Origin: Chitinophagaceae bacterium
GTDB taxonomy: Bacteria > Bacteroidota > Bacteroidia > Chitinophagales > Chitinophagaceae
Length of the DNA stretch: 64,000 nt
NCBI GenBank assembly: GCA_004028795.1
Contig: SAIW01000011.1
Location: 1-64,000 of the forward strand
Direction of reading: 5' to 3'
Shown piece by piece: positions 33,879-43,157 of the stretch (positions are counted from its first letter, which is position 1; each line of letters begins with the position of its first letter). Both the position numbers and the translations under genes were made by a program. The notes beneath the pieces are model-generated. The model was not told where the DNA came from, ran no database searches, and saw only the letters and a program-made list of their open reading frames with translations.

Positions 33879-35858
33879 ATGTTAGATGCAAAAATTCCTT
33901 CGGGTAATTTAGACAACAAGTGGACAGATTATAAGGGCCATTGTAAATTGGTTAATCCCGCCAATAAGCGTAAGTTAGAAGTTATTGTTGTAGGAACAGG
34001 TTTGGCAGGAGCCAGTGCTGCTGCGAGTTTGGGAGAATTAGGGTATAAAGTAAAAGTATTCTGCTTTCAGGATAGTCCACGTCGTGCACACAGTATTGCT
34101 GCACAGGGTGGTATTAATGCTGCCAAGAATTATCAGAATGATGGTGATAGTGTTTTCCGTTTGTTTTATGATACTATTAAAGGTGGAGATTACCGTGCAA
34201 GAGAAGCCAACGTACATCGCTTAGCAGAAGTAAGTGTAAATATTATTGATCAATGCGTTGCTCAAGGTGTACCTTTTGCAAGAGAGTACGGTGGTTTATT
34301 AAGTAACCGTTCTTTTGGCGGAACGCAGGTACAACGTACATTCTATGCTGCGGGGCAAACCGGTCAGCAATTATTAATAGGTGCTTATCAGGCTTTGGAA
34401 AGGCAGGTTGCATTAGGTAACGTAACACAATATGCCCGCCACGAAATGTTAGAAATTGTAATGGTTGATGGTAAGGCGAGAGGCATTATAGCCAGAAATT
34501 TAGTAAGCGGACAATTGGAACGTCATTTCGGTCATGCGGTGTTATTGTGCAGCGGCGGTTACGGAAACGTCTTTTATTTATCAACCAATGCAATGGGTAG
34601 TAATGTAACTGCTGCATGGAAAGCACATAAACAAGGTGCATATTTTGCTAACCCTTGCTTTACACAAATTCACCCGACCTGTATTCCTGTTAGTGGAGAC
34701 CATCAAAGTAAGTTGACTTTGATGAGTGAGTCTTTAAGAAATGATGGAAGAATCTGGGTTCCAAAAAAACAAGGCGATAACAGAAAGCCAAACGAAATAC
34801 CTGAAGAAGAAAGAGATTATTATCTGGAAAGAAGATACCCGGCTTTCGGAAACTTAGTGCCACGCGATGTAGCCAGCAGAGCAGCCAAAGAAAGATGTGA
34901 TGCAGGTTATGGTGTTGGTTCTTCTAAACAGGCTGTTTATTTAGATTATGCTGCAGCTATTGAGCGTTATGGCAGAACAGAAATAACTAAACAGGGCAGA
35001 GACTTAGCTTCTGTTTCTAAAGAAGAAATTATTGCTTTGGGTAAAGATGTGGTAAAAGAAAAATACGGTAACCTTTTTGATATGTATGAAAAGATTACCG
35101 GAGAAAACCCTTACGAGGTACCGATGCGTATTTATCCTGCTGTTCACTATACAATGGGTGGTTTATGGGTAGATTATGAACTGATGACAACTGTGAAAGG
35201 GTTATATGCTTTAGGTGAAGCCAACTTCAGCGATCATGGTGCCAACCGTTTAGGTGCAAGTGCTTTAATGCAGGGCTTGGCAGATGGTTACTTTGTTATT
35301 CCTTATACAATAGGTAATTATCTGGCAGATGAAATTTACAATAAACCGATTTCAACAGAGCATGAAGCATTTGCTGCTGCTGAAAAAGCAGTGGCTGACC
35401 GTTTGAAAACTTTAATTAATATAAAAGGAAATACCTCTGTTGAAACCTTCCATAAACGCCTCGGAAAAATAATTTGGGATAAATGCGGAATGGCAAGAAA
35501 TGAAGAGGGTTTAAAACAAGCTATTGCCGATGTTCAGCAATTAAAAAAAGAATTCTGGAGTGATGTGAAAATTCCCGGAGCCATTGACGAGTTTAATCCT
35601 GAATTGGATAAAGCCGGTCGAGTAGCAGATTTCATTGAATTGGGTGAATTGATGTGTAAAGATGCATTGAACAGAAATGAAAGTTGCGGCGGCCATTTCC
35701 GTGAAGAATCTCAAACAGAAGATGGCGAAGCATTACGTCACGATGATCAATACATGTATGTAGCAGCTTGGGAATATGCAGGCGATAGCAACTGGAACCT
35801 GCACAAAGAAGAATTGAAGTATGAAGTAATTAAGCCAAGCCAAAGAAATTATAAATAA
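33879..35858 (+). CDS. sdhA: Succinate dehydrogenase/fumarate reductase flavoprotein subunit
   Basis: The 659-residue subunit carries the FAD-binding loop [12 protein letters not shown] near the N-terminus, the [12 protein letters not shown] region with the FAD-attachment His, and the substrate region including HPTCIP and [11 protein letters not shown]. It oxidises succinate to fumarate. An in-frame TTG nine bases upstream (33870) is not preferred over the ATG. It is separated from sdhB by 18 bases. Confidence 0.95.
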   Translation: MLDAKIPSGNLDNKWTDYKGHCKLVNPANKRKLEVIVVGTGLAGASAAASLGELGYKVKVFCFQDSPRRAHSIAAQGGINAAKNYQNDGDSVFRLFYDTIKGGDYRAREANVHRLAEVSVNIIDQCVAQGVPFAREYGGLLSNRSFGGTQVQRTFYAAGQTGQQLLIGAYQALERQVALGNVTQYARHEMLEIVMVDGKARGIIARNLVSGQLERHFGHAVLLCSGGYGNVFYLSTNAMGSNVTAAWKAHKQGAYFANPCFTQIHPTCIPVSGDHQSKLTLMSESLRNDGRIWVPKKQGDNRKPNEIPEEERDYYLERRYPAFGNLVPRDVASRAAKERCDAGYGVGSSKQAVYLDYAAAIERYGRTEITKQGRDLASVSKEEIIALGKDVVKEKYGNLFDMYEKITGENPYEVPMRIYPAVHYTMGGLWVDYELMTTVKGLYALGEANFSDHGANRLGASALMQGLADGYFVIPYTIGNYLADEIYNKPISTEHEAFAAAEKAVADRLKTLINIKGNTSVETFHKRLGKIIWDKCGMARNEEGLKQAIADVQQLKKEFWSDVKIPGAIDEFNPELDKAGRVADFIELGELMCKDALNRNESCGGHFREESQTEDGEALRHDDQYMYVAAWEYAGDSNWNLHKEELKYEVIKPSQRNYK

Positions 35859-35876
35859 GAATTTACAATTTGTACT

Positions 35877-36641
35877 ATGGAACATTATAACATGAATTTG
35901 AATTTGAAAGTCTGGAGACAGAAAAATTCAAAAACCAACGGCGAGTTTAAAATGTACAGAGTAGAAAACATTTCTTCTGAAATGAGTTTCTTGGAAATGT
36001 TTGATGTATTGAATGAACAATTAATTGCGGCAGGCGATGAGCCGATTGCATTTGACCATGATTGCCGTGAAGGTATTTGCGGTATGTGTTCTATGTATAT
36101 TAACGGTAAGCCACATGGCCCCTGGCAGGCAAATACAACTTGCCAGTTGCATATGAGAGCTTTTAAAGATGGCGACACTATTGTTGTTGAGCCTTGGCGT
36201 GCCAATGCTTTTCCGGTTATAAAAGATTTAGTGGTTGACAGAAGTGCATTTGACAGAATTATACAGGCCGGCGGTTATGTTTCTGTTAATACCGGTAACG
36301 CTGTTGATGGTAATGCTATACCCATTAATAAAGATAATGCTGATGCTGCTTTTGCCGCTGCCATGTGTATTGGATGCGGTGCCTGCGTTGCAGCCTGTAA
36401 AAACAGTAGTGCTATGTTGTTTTTATCAGCTAAAGTTTCTCATTTAGCATTATTACCGCAAGGAGAACCTGAACGCCACAGCCGTGTATTAAATATGGTT
36501 GCACAAATGGATAAAGAAGGTTTTGGAGCTTGTACTAATACCGGTGCCTGCGAAGCAACCTGCCCTAAAGAAATTTCGATAAGCAATATTGCAAGGTTGA
36601 ATCAAGAATATTTATCAGCAAGTTTAGTTGCAGAGAAATAA
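35877..36641 (+). CDS. sdhB: Succinate dehydrogenase/fumarate reductase iron-sulfur subunit
   Basis: The 254-residue subunit binds three clusters: a [2Fe-2S] site in [16 protein letters not shown] plus a later Cys, and two cubane-type sites in [15 protein letters not shown] and [15 protein letters not shown]. It links the flavin to the haem subunit. Start ATG 35877; an in-frame ATG at 35892 is an alternative that removes five residues. It is the last gene of the cluster. Confidence 0.95.
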   Translation: MEHYNMNLNLKVWRQKNSKTNGEFKMYRVENISSEMSFLEMFDVLNEQLIAAGDEPIAFDHDCREGICGMCSMYINGKPHGPWQANTTCQLHMRAFKDGDTIVVEPWRANAFPVIKDLVVDRSAFDRIIQAGGYVSVNTGNAVDGNAIPINKDNADAAFAAAMCIGCGACVAACKNSSAMLFLSAKVSHLALLPQGEPERHSRVLNMVAQMDKEGFGACTNTGACEATCPKEISISNIARLNQEYLSASLVAEK

Positions 36642-36663
36642 AATTGCTTTCTTATTAAATTAT

Positions 36664-36690
36664 AAAGCCACTTTATTTAAGAGTGGCTTT
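36664..36690. terminator. Terminator after sdhB
   Basis: Arms AAAGCCACT (36664-36672) and AGTGGCTTT (36682-36690) pair perfectly; T-rich sequence follows. The right arm lies within the last codons of the convergent DUF1801 gene. Confidence 0.75.
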
Positions 36691-37074
36691 TGTTTTTACT
36701 AATGCTTTTTTATTATTCAACTTTAGCAAATCATCTTCCACTCTGTATTTGGTAATTTTTTTTATTAGTGCTAACGGCAATTTTTTATCAATCGGAAATT
36801 GAATAGCACCTTTTGAAGTTTTATACTCTTTCAAGTCTTCTTTAAAAACTTCAATTGGTTTTGCTGTAGGATAAAACCCGATATGGTTTTTATTAGCTGC
36901 ATAATAAACCAATACACCATTTTGTTTAAATGCTGGCATATTATAACTGATAACTTCTTTTGCTTGCGGTGCAGCTTGCTTAATAGCTTTTCTTATTGTA
37001 TCTAATATCCTTTGTATTTCGGGTGAGAATTGTGAATGATATTCATCAATAGTTTTGAATTTAATTGATTGCAT
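36673..37074 (-). CDS. DUF1801 domain protein (YdhG-like)
   Basis: The 133-residue protein carries the DUF1801 motif run: TIDEYHSQFSPEIQRILDTI, then EVISYNMPAFKQNGVLVYYA and HIGFYPTAKPIEVF. The fold is frataxin-like, and some relatives were proposed as iron chaperones, which is not established. It is convergent to sdhB. Confidence 0.88.
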   Translation of the reverse strand: MQSIKFKTIDEYHSQFSPEIQRILDTIRKAIKQAAPQAKEVISYNMPAFKQNGVLVYYAANKNHIGFYPTAKPIEVFKEDLKEYKTSKGAIQFPIDKKLPLALIKKITKYRVEDDLLKLNNKKALVKTKATLK

Positions 37075-37171
37075 AAAACTTATTTTTTGAAAGATAAACC
37101 AACTATTGAATATTCGGATATGGTAAATTTTACTTCATACTACTTTGTTTCTTTGTAGAAAGAAATAAAGT

Positions 37172-37663
37172 ATGAGTTATACAGTCCCACCTCAAACCCG
37201 CATCGGTCACGTTCATTTAAAAGTTTCCAATTTAGATAAAGCTTTATCTTTTTATCAAGGGTTGTTAGGTTTTGAATTAATGCAGTTGTACGGCACACAG
37301 GCAGCCTTTATTTCGGCAGGTGGTTATCATCATCATATTGGTTTGAATACATGGTATAGTAAAGATGCCAAACCGGCACCACATAATACTCCCGGCTTGT
37401 TTCATACAGCTATAGTATATCCAACAAGAAAAGATTTGGCAGCTATTTTACAAAGATTAATTGATGCTAAGTATCCGTTATCAGGTGCAAGTGATCATGG
37501 TGTTTCTGAAGCATTGTATTTGAGTGATCCGGATGGGAATGGTGTTGAATTATACTGGGATAAACCCAAAGAACAATGGCCTTTTGATGCAGATGGTAGC
37601 TTGCAAATGGTTACAGAACATTTGGATTTACATGATTTATTGAGTGAGTTGAATAATCTATAG
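37172..37663 (+). CDS. VOC family protein (glyoxalase/extradiol dioxygenase-like)
   Basis: The protein has 163 residues. It opens with RIGHVHLKVSNLDKALSFYQ and shows HHHIGLNTW, FHTAIVYPTR and GNGVELYWD, matching the single-metal catechol 2,3-dioxygenase-like members of the vicinal oxygen chelate superfamily, with His15, a His in FHTA and Glu in GVELYW as the likely metal ligands. The substrate is unknown. The next gene begins 18 bases downstream on the same strand. Confidence 0.88.
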   Translation: MSYTVPPQTRIGHVHLKVSNLDKALSFYQGLLGFELMQLYGTQAAFISAGGYHHHIGLNTWYSKDAKPAPHNTPGLFHTAIVYPTRKDLAAILQRLIDAKYPLSGASDHGVSEALYLSDPDGNGVELYWDKPKEQWPFDADGSLQMVTEHLDLHDLLSELNNL

Positions 37664-37681
37664 ATTTGAAGAAAATATTAA

Positions 37682-38170
37682 ATGTTTCAGAGAATTAAAA
37701 ATATACTTTTAGGGGAAACATTTTCTTATGATATTAATTTAAGTCTCAATAAGGTTTTAGATAAATTCGATGACTTATTTATTAATAAAAGTGGTTTATC
37801 GCAAAGACCAAACTTAACGGGTGATTTTGTAGATTATCCAAATGGATTTTATCTTACTAATAAATATTCGGATTCGCCAATCAGAGGAAATAGAAGAATA
37901 ATAAATCTTTATGGTAAAATTGAAAGTATTTCAAACGACAAAACCAAGATTATCGTAACAATACAACCTAATACAGGAGCATTATTGATTTTAGCATTTT
38001 CTATTCTCCTTTCAATAATTCTGATTATAATTAGATTATTTCAATCAAATAAAATAATGTATAGTCAATTAATAGGGTTTCCAATAATATCAGTTGTACT
38101 TATTGTTGCTATCATTTCTTCTTTCAATAAACTAAAAAACTCTTTTGAAGAGTTTATTTTAAGTGAATAA
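37682..38170 (+). CDS. Membrane protein of unknown function
   Basis: The 162-residue protein has a soluble N-terminal half with IRGNRRIINLYGKIESI and two adjacent membrane helices (about 99-118 and 127-148). No family is recognised. It is AT-rich compared with its neighbours and lies 18 bases after the VOC gene; it could be co-transcribed. Confidence 0.6.
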   Translation: MFQRIKNILLGETFSYDINLSLNKVLDKFDDLFINKSGLSQRPNLTGDFVDYPNGFYLTNKYSDSPIRGNRRIINLYGKIESISNDKTKIIVTIQPNTGALLILAFSILLSIILIIIRLFQSNKIMYSQLIGFPIISVVLIVAIISSFNKLKNSFEEFILSE

Positions 38171-38238
38171 TTGTGTACTCATCAATCTGTTTTGTAAATA
38201 CAATTGCTACGCTGTATATTCATTTCAAACTCTAACGT

Positions 38239-40389
38239 ATGAAACTAAAACTATTTGCTGCAGTTGCAGTATTATCAATGGTTTCCTGTAAAAACAATGA
38301 AATGAAGAAAGAACCTTATGCATGGCCAGCAGTTCAACCGCCTGTTGCCGATAAAAAGGAACATGTAAGAATTATGTTTGGCGATACTGTACCGGACCCT
38401 TACTACTGGATGTATGACTATTTTGGTAAAGGGCCTGATAGTACAAAAGTGGTTGATTATTTAAAAGCCGAGAACGCTTATTTAGATACCATGATGAGTG
38501 GTACCAAAAAACTACAGCAAGATTTATTTACTGAAATGAAAGGAAGAATTAAAGAGAAAGATGAAAGTGTGCCTGTATTTAAAAACGGTTATTATTATTA
38601 CAACAGAACAGAAGATGGTAAACAATATTATAAGTATTGCAGAAAGAAAGGAAGTTTAGATGCTAAAGAAGAAGTATTGTTAGATGTTGATGAATTGGCT
38701 AAAGGCCATGCATACTATGCTGCTGCTGGGTTTGATGTAAGTGAAGATAATAAGCTATTGGCTTTTGGTGTAGATACTGTTAGCAGAAGGCAATATGTAA
38801 TTCATGTAAAGAATTTAGAAACAGGTGAAATATTAGCCGATGCTATTACCAATACAGAGGGCGACCCTTGCTGGGCAAACGATAATAAAACAATTTTTTA
38901 TACTTCAAAGAACCCCGTAACACTGTTAAGTGAAAAAATTAAACGCCATGAATTAGGAACTGATGCAACCAAAGATGTGTTGGTGTATGAAGAAAAAGAT
39001 AAGAGCAATTATATTGGCGTTGAAAAAAGTAAGAACAATAAATACATTCTTATTTATTCTCAGGCAACAATGAGCAGTGAAGTAAAAATGATTGATGCTG
39101 CCAAACCAACAGAACCTTATAAAGTGTTTGCAGCAAGAATGAAAGATGTATTGTACAGCGTAATTCCTTTAGAAGATAAATTTTTAATTCGTACCAATAA
39201 AGATGCAAAAAACTTTAAAGTAGTTGAATGCCCTTTAGATAAAACAAGTGCAGAGAACTGGAAAGATTATATTCCTCACAGAACGGATGTATTGGTACAA
39301 AGTGTAGAAGAGTTTAAAGATTTTATTGTTGTTAATGAACGTAAGAATGGTTTAGTGCAATTAAGAATCCGTAATCTTAAAACCAATAATGAACACTATA
39401 TAGATTTTGGTGAAGCAGCTTATGCAGCCAACATTGGTGCCAACCCTGATTATGCAAGTACAACATTGCGTTATAGTTATACTTCTTTAACTACACCCAA
39501 TTCTGTGTATGATTATAACATGAATACAAAAGATAAAAAGCTGATGAAGCAGCAGGAAGTTGTAGGGGGTTACAATGCAAGCGATTATGTTACTGAAAGA
39601 TTATATGCCACAGCGAAAGACGGAACAAAAGTTCCTATTTCATTAGTATATAAAAAGGGTTTCGTAAAAGATGGCAATGCTCCGTTATTATTATATGCTT
39701 ATGGCAGTTATGGTGCAAGTACCGATGCAACATTTAACAGCAGCAGATTAAGTTTATTAAACAGAGGTTTCGTTTATGCTATTGCTCATATTCGCGGCGG
39801 ACAGGAGATGGGCAGACAATGGTATGAAGATGGCAAGCTGATGAAGAAGAAAAACACCTTTACAGATTTTATAGATTGCGGAGAATTTTTAGTGAAAGAA
39901 AAATATACCGGTAAAGAGCATTTATATGCACAGGGTGGAAGTGCCGGCGGTTTATTAATGGGTGCAGTGGTTAATACGGCCCCTGATTTATGGCATGGTG
40001 TAATTGCACAAGTACCTTTTGTAGATGTTGTAAATACCATGCTTGATGAAAGCATACCATTAACCACCAATGAGTTTGATGAATGGGGTAACCCTAAAAA
40101 TAAAGATGCTTACTTCTACATGAAAAGCTACTCACCTTATGAAAATGTAGAAAAGAAAAACTATCCAAACCTTTTGGTAACAACAGGTTTGTATGATAGC
40201 CAGGTACAATATTTTGAGCCATCAAAATGGGTGGCAAAACTACGGGCAACTAAAACAGATAATAATATTTTGTTATTGCATACCAATATGGCTTTCGGTC
40301 ATGGTGGTGCCAGCGGCAGGTTTGATTATTTAAAAGATGTCGCTTTAAACTATGCTTTTCTGTTTTCTTTAGAAGGAATTGTTAAGTAA
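38239..40389 (+). CDS. S9 family serine peptidase (oligopeptidase B-like), predicted lipoprotein
   Basis: The 716-residue enzyme has an N-terminal seven-bladed propeller (about 70-440) and a C-terminal alpha/beta-hydrolase domain. The catalytic Ser is in GGSAGGLLMG (near residue 571), the Asp in LYDSQVQYFEP (near 652) and the His in FGHGGASGR (near 690), as in oligopeptidase B, which cleaves after basic residues in small peptides. The N-terminus MKLKLFAAVAVLSMVSCKN looks like a lipoprotein signal with Cys17, so it would be periplasmic, unlike cytosolic E. coli PtrB. Confidence 0.93.
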   Translation: MKLKLFAAVAVLSMVSCKNNEMKKEPYAWPAVQPPVADKKEHVRIMFGDTVPDPYYWMYDYFGKGPDSTKVVDYLKAENAYLDTMMSGTKKLQQDLFTEMKGRIKEKDESVPVFKNGYYYYNRTEDGKQYYKYCRKKGSLDAKEEVLLDVDELAKGHAYYAAAGFDVSEDNKLLAFGVDTVSRRQYVIHVKNLETGEILADAITNTEGDPCWANDNKTIFYTSKNPVTLLSEKIKRHELGTDATKDVLVYEEKDKSNYIGVEKSKNNKYILIYSQATMSSEVKMIDAAKPTEPYKVFAARMKDVLYSVIPLEDKFLIRTNKDAKNFKVVECPLDKTSAENWKDYIPHRTDVLVQSVEEFKDFIVVNERKNGLVQLRIRNLKTNNEHYIDFGEAAYAANIGANPDYASTTLRYSYTSLTTPNSVYDYNMNTKDKKLMKQQEVVGGYNASDYVTERLYATAKDGTKVPISLVYKKGFVKDGNAPLLLYAYGSYGASTDATFNSSRLSLLNRGFVYAIAHIRGGQEMGRQWYEDGKLMKKKNTFTDFIDCGEFLVKEKYTGKEHLYAQGGSAGGLLMGAVVNTAPDLWHGVIAQVPFVDVVNTMLDESIPLTTNEFDEWGNPKNKDAYFYMKSYSPYENVEKKNYPNLLVTTGLYDSQVQYFEPSKWVAKLRATKTDNNILLLHTNMAFGHGGASGRFDYLKDVALNYAFLFSLEGIVK

Positions 40390-40414
40390 CTAAAGTTTGT
40401 AAAGTATATAGAGT

Positions 40415-40449
40415 AAGTCCTTGCAAAATTTTTTGTAAGGACTTTTTTT
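40415..40449 (+). terminator. Terminator after the S9 peptidase gene
   Basis: Arms AAGTCCTTGCAAAA (40415-40428) and TTTTGTAAGGACTT (40431-40444), one G-T wobble, followed by T residues to 40449. Confidence 0.85.
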
Positions 40450-40451
40450 GT

Positions 40452-40537
40452 GTAACCAACTTTTGTTTTTCTCCGAAGGAGCCCATAGCATAAACTGTTG
40501 TCCAAGGGACTCCTTCGGAGCGTCGCACACTTGTCAG
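40452..40537 (-). repeat. REP-like element, copy R4, interrupted by a second hairpin
   Basis: The ends match the family (GTAACCAACTTTTGTTTTT at left, CGTCGCACACTTGTCAG at right), but the middle is replaced by a 50-bp insert (40471-40520) bounded by perfect arms CTCCGAAGGAG and CTCCTTCGGAG. Confidence 0.65.
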
Positions 40538-40613
40538 TAACAACTTTATGCAGCTATATTAACCTTACGTTACTTTGCATTTCAGCGTCTTTGCGGTTAA
40601 ATCAATTAAGCTA

Positions 40614-41330
40614 ATGCCCAATAATTATTTTCAATTCAAACAATTTACTGTTCATCAGGAGCATTGTGCCATGAAGATTACAACTGACAGTTGTTTATTC
40701 GGAGCTTGGGCTGCTGTCATCTGTCAACAGTTATCTGTCAACTCAATATTAGATATCGGAACGGGAACTGGATTGCTTTCCTTAATGTTAGCTCAAAAAA
40801 GTAATGCCGCTATTCAATCAGTAGAAATTGATGAGCAGGCTGCCATGCAGGCACAGCAAAACTTTCAGCAAAGTAGTTGGAAAGAAAGGTTAACACTTCA
40901 CCATATAGCTGTTCAATACTTCACAAAAAAAACACAACAACAATTTGATTTTATTATTACCAATCCACCCTTCTATGAAAATGATTTAAAAACTGATAAT
41001 GCTCAAAAAAATGCAGCTCATCACAGCACATTATTAAACTTAGATGAATTGATTGATTGTATAAAAAACCTGCTTACTTCAAATGGTTTCTTCACCATTC
41101 TTTTACCTTATTCACGAACAGATTATTTTCTTCAATCAGCAAAAGATTTTCATTTAGTTGAAAGAGTCAACGTAAAGCAAACAGCTAATCATAACTATTT
41201 CAGAAGTATGCTGTTATTCAGTAAGCAAACTTGTAAAACTGTTGAGAAAGGAATTATTATTAAGCAAAATGAAAAGGAATATTCAACTGAGTTTATTCAA
41301 CTGCTGAAAGATTATTATTTATATCTGTAA
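40614..41330 (+). CDS. trmN6: tRNA1(Val) A37 N6-methyltransferase-like protein
   Basis: The 238-residue enzyme has the SAM-binding loop DIGTGTGLLSL (47-57) and the adenine N6-methylation motif NPPF (117-120, followed by YEN), with the typical early motif ITTDSCLFGAWA of the YfiC/TrmN6 family. It probably methylates adenine 37 of tRNA-Val. The ATG at 40614 is preferred over an in-frame TTG at 40575, which would add a segment without family resemblance. Confidence 0.9.
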   Translation: MPNNYFQFKQFTVHQEHCAMKITTDSCLFGAWAAVICQQLSVNSILDIGTGTGLLSLMLAQKSNAAIQSVEIDEQAAMQAQQNFQQSSWKERLTLHHIAVQYFTKKTQQQFDFIITNPPFYENDLKTDNAQKNAAHHSTLLNLDELIDCIKNLLTSNGFFTILLPYSRTDYFLQSAKDFHLVERVNVKQTANHNYFRSMLLFSKQTCKTVEKGIIIKQNEKEYSTEFIQLLKDYYLYL

Positions 41331-41332
41331 TT

Positions 41333-41851
41333 CTATTCTTCTGCTGTATTAGAAATTAAATCTGACATTGAATCTAACTCTTGCAATGCTCCTTCTTGAG
41401 AATTAATATTCCCCTTTAGTTTTAATTTTTTATTGCCAACTTTTACTTCAATACCAATCTCATTACTTCTATTTTCATCTCTCCAAAAATGGTACACAGT
41501 GTATTCTGCATTTTCATTTTTAAAATTTAAATAAATATCTCCCATGCCTCCATTTCCCTTTCCGCCACCTCTATGAATTGAGTAATATTTAAAATTTTGC
41601 CAACTTGCTTTATCTAATACTTTTGGAAAAGTTAGCTCCACATTTTCTTTCGTTCCAAATCTATAAACCAAATATTTATCATTCTTGTCCTTACAAAGAC
41701 TTATAGTTTTTCCATTTGTTATCAAACGAAAACTAAAAACTATTTCTTCATTACTCTTGCATAGTCTATCATCCAATTCAAAAGTTTTAAAACCACAAAA
41801 TGCAAGAGTTGCAATAACAATAAGACTTGAAATAATGAACTTTATTTTCAT
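41333..41851 (-). CDS. Secreted protein of unknown function
   Basis: The predicted product has 172 residues from the ATG at 41851, which begins the signal peptide MKIKFIISSLIVIATLAFCG. A possible lipoprotein Cys follows the hydrophobic part (FCGFK), although the fit to a lipobox is only partial. The mature part has many strands and a Gly-rich loop (HRGGGKGNGGMGD). No family is assigned. It ends three bases from the convergent methyltransferase stop and begins 13 bases past the stop of the next gene, so it may be co-transcribed with it. Confidence 0.65.
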   Translation of the reverse strand: MKIKFIISSLIVIATLAFCGFKTFELDDRLCKSNEEIVFSFRLITNGKTISLCKDKNDKYLVYRFGTKENVELTFPKVLDKASWQNFKYYSIHRGGGKGNGGMGDIYLNFKNENAEYTVYHFWRDENRSNEIGIEVKVGNKKLKLKGNINSQEGALQELDSMSDLISNTAEE

Positions 41852-41864
41852 AATAATAAGATAT

Positions 41865-43157
41865 TTAATTATCAACCTCCTTTATCTGCTTTCTTTTGTC
41901 ATTACTATCTCTGTGTTCATAGTTAATTTTAAAAGCATCTACATTCGGTTTGTATTTTCTTTCACGTTGTAACTCATATTGGTAAAGGATTTGGCCTAAC
42001 TGATACATAAATGGCCAACCGATTGTTTCATACTCATATTTATTATCATTCAGAATGCCATCGCTGTTTACATAAATAGTAGCCGCTAACATAAACTCTG
42101 TTTTATTTTCAAAATCTACTATGTAAGATGCATCTGTTAAAAAGCCATAAGCCCATCCCACTTTATTAAATACCCTAACATTTTTTGGCATAGCATGTTT
42201 TCCTCTAAAAAAGAATTTTACATAGCTATCATAAAAAATTGTAGTATCATAAAAAGGATATTTTGTTTCAGACGGATATTGTGATAAGTAGCGATATAAA
42301 AATTGGTAATCATTATCATTTAATCGAAACCTTTGTTTAGCAGCAACAGATGCAGGGAAAAGAACAGATTTAAGCATTTGCTGTAAATCTTCTAACGGCA
42401 AATTATTAGCTTTTGTAAAATCAATCGGTTCATTTATTAAACTGTCTTTTGCATTTAAATAACCTTTACCAACTTTTATAGAAGACGGAAAATAAAATGA
42501 ATCTGTATTGTATAACATCGGCTGATTGTAAAGTGTATTACCATTGGTATCTATAAATCTTATGGGGTTAGTATGCCTGTTTTCATCTTCTGTAAAACCC
42601 ATAAACTGCCTTGTAATTCTTGTTGTTGTATAGCCTTTATCATGTAGACTTCTGTTTGCAGTTTGTTGGCTAACCCATTGATACATTCTGTTATAAGCAT
42701 CATTATCACTTACTAAAAAAGCTTTTCTGATAAATTGAGCAACAGAAGGTAAACCGTTTTCCGCAGTTGAATCACTATGTCTTATCACCTGCCTTTTATA
42801 AGCACTGTCAAATAACATTGAGGTAGCAGCATCAATATTTTTAACCCTTAAATCATTGAATTTTTCAAGTGATAAAAATGCCAACGGCAATTTTACTGTT
42901 GAAGCAGGATTAAAATAATTATTTGCATCAACATTAAAATAGTAATTCGTAAAATGAGGCTTATTGTTTTTATCTCTGTTTATCTGCGTATAAATAATCT
43001 GAACTTTAAAACTGTCTTTGTTGTTCATTACCTTTTGTATCAATTCATTGTTACTCTTGTTAAGAATATCAATTAATTCCTTACTCATTTTTGGCTGAGC
43101 AAAAAGTTGGCAACTTAATAAAAGCAATAAAAAAAATTTAGTGTATCGCATATTCAC
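41865..43157 (-). CDS. Serine hydrolase with class A beta-lactamase-type active site
   Basis: The 430-residue protein has a signal peptide (about 1-20) and the three active-site elements of the penicillin-recognising fold: STVK with Ser86 and Lys89, SDN at 150-152, and KVG at 332-334 in place of the usual KTG. At about 410 mature residues it is much longer than a class A beta-lactamase (about 265), with inserts between the elements. It may be a PBP-like or esterase-type relative with no resistance role. It overlaps the upstream gene by 20 bases; an alternative ATG is at 43151. Confidence 0.75.
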   Translation of the reverse strand: MNMRYTKFFLLLLLSCQLFAQPKMSKELIDILNKSNNELIQKVMNNKDSFKVQIIYTQINRDKNNKPHFTNYYFNVDANNYFNPASTVKLPLAFLSLEKFNDLRVKNIDAATSMLFDSAYKRQVIRHSDSTAENGLPSVAQFIRKAFLVSDNDAYNRMYQWVSQQTANRSLHDKGYTTTRITRQFMGFTEDENRHTNPIRFIDTNGNTLYNQPMLYNTDSFYFPSSIKVGKGYLNAKDSLINEPIDFTKANNLPLEDLQQMLKSVLFPASVAAKQRFRLNDNDYQFLYRYLSQYPSETKYPFYDTTIFYDSYVKFFFRGKHAMPKNVRVFNKVGWAYGFLTDASYIVDFENKTEFMLAATIYVNSDGILNDNKYEYETIGWPFMYQLGQILYQYELQRERKYKPNVDAFKINYEHRDSNDKRKQIKEVDN

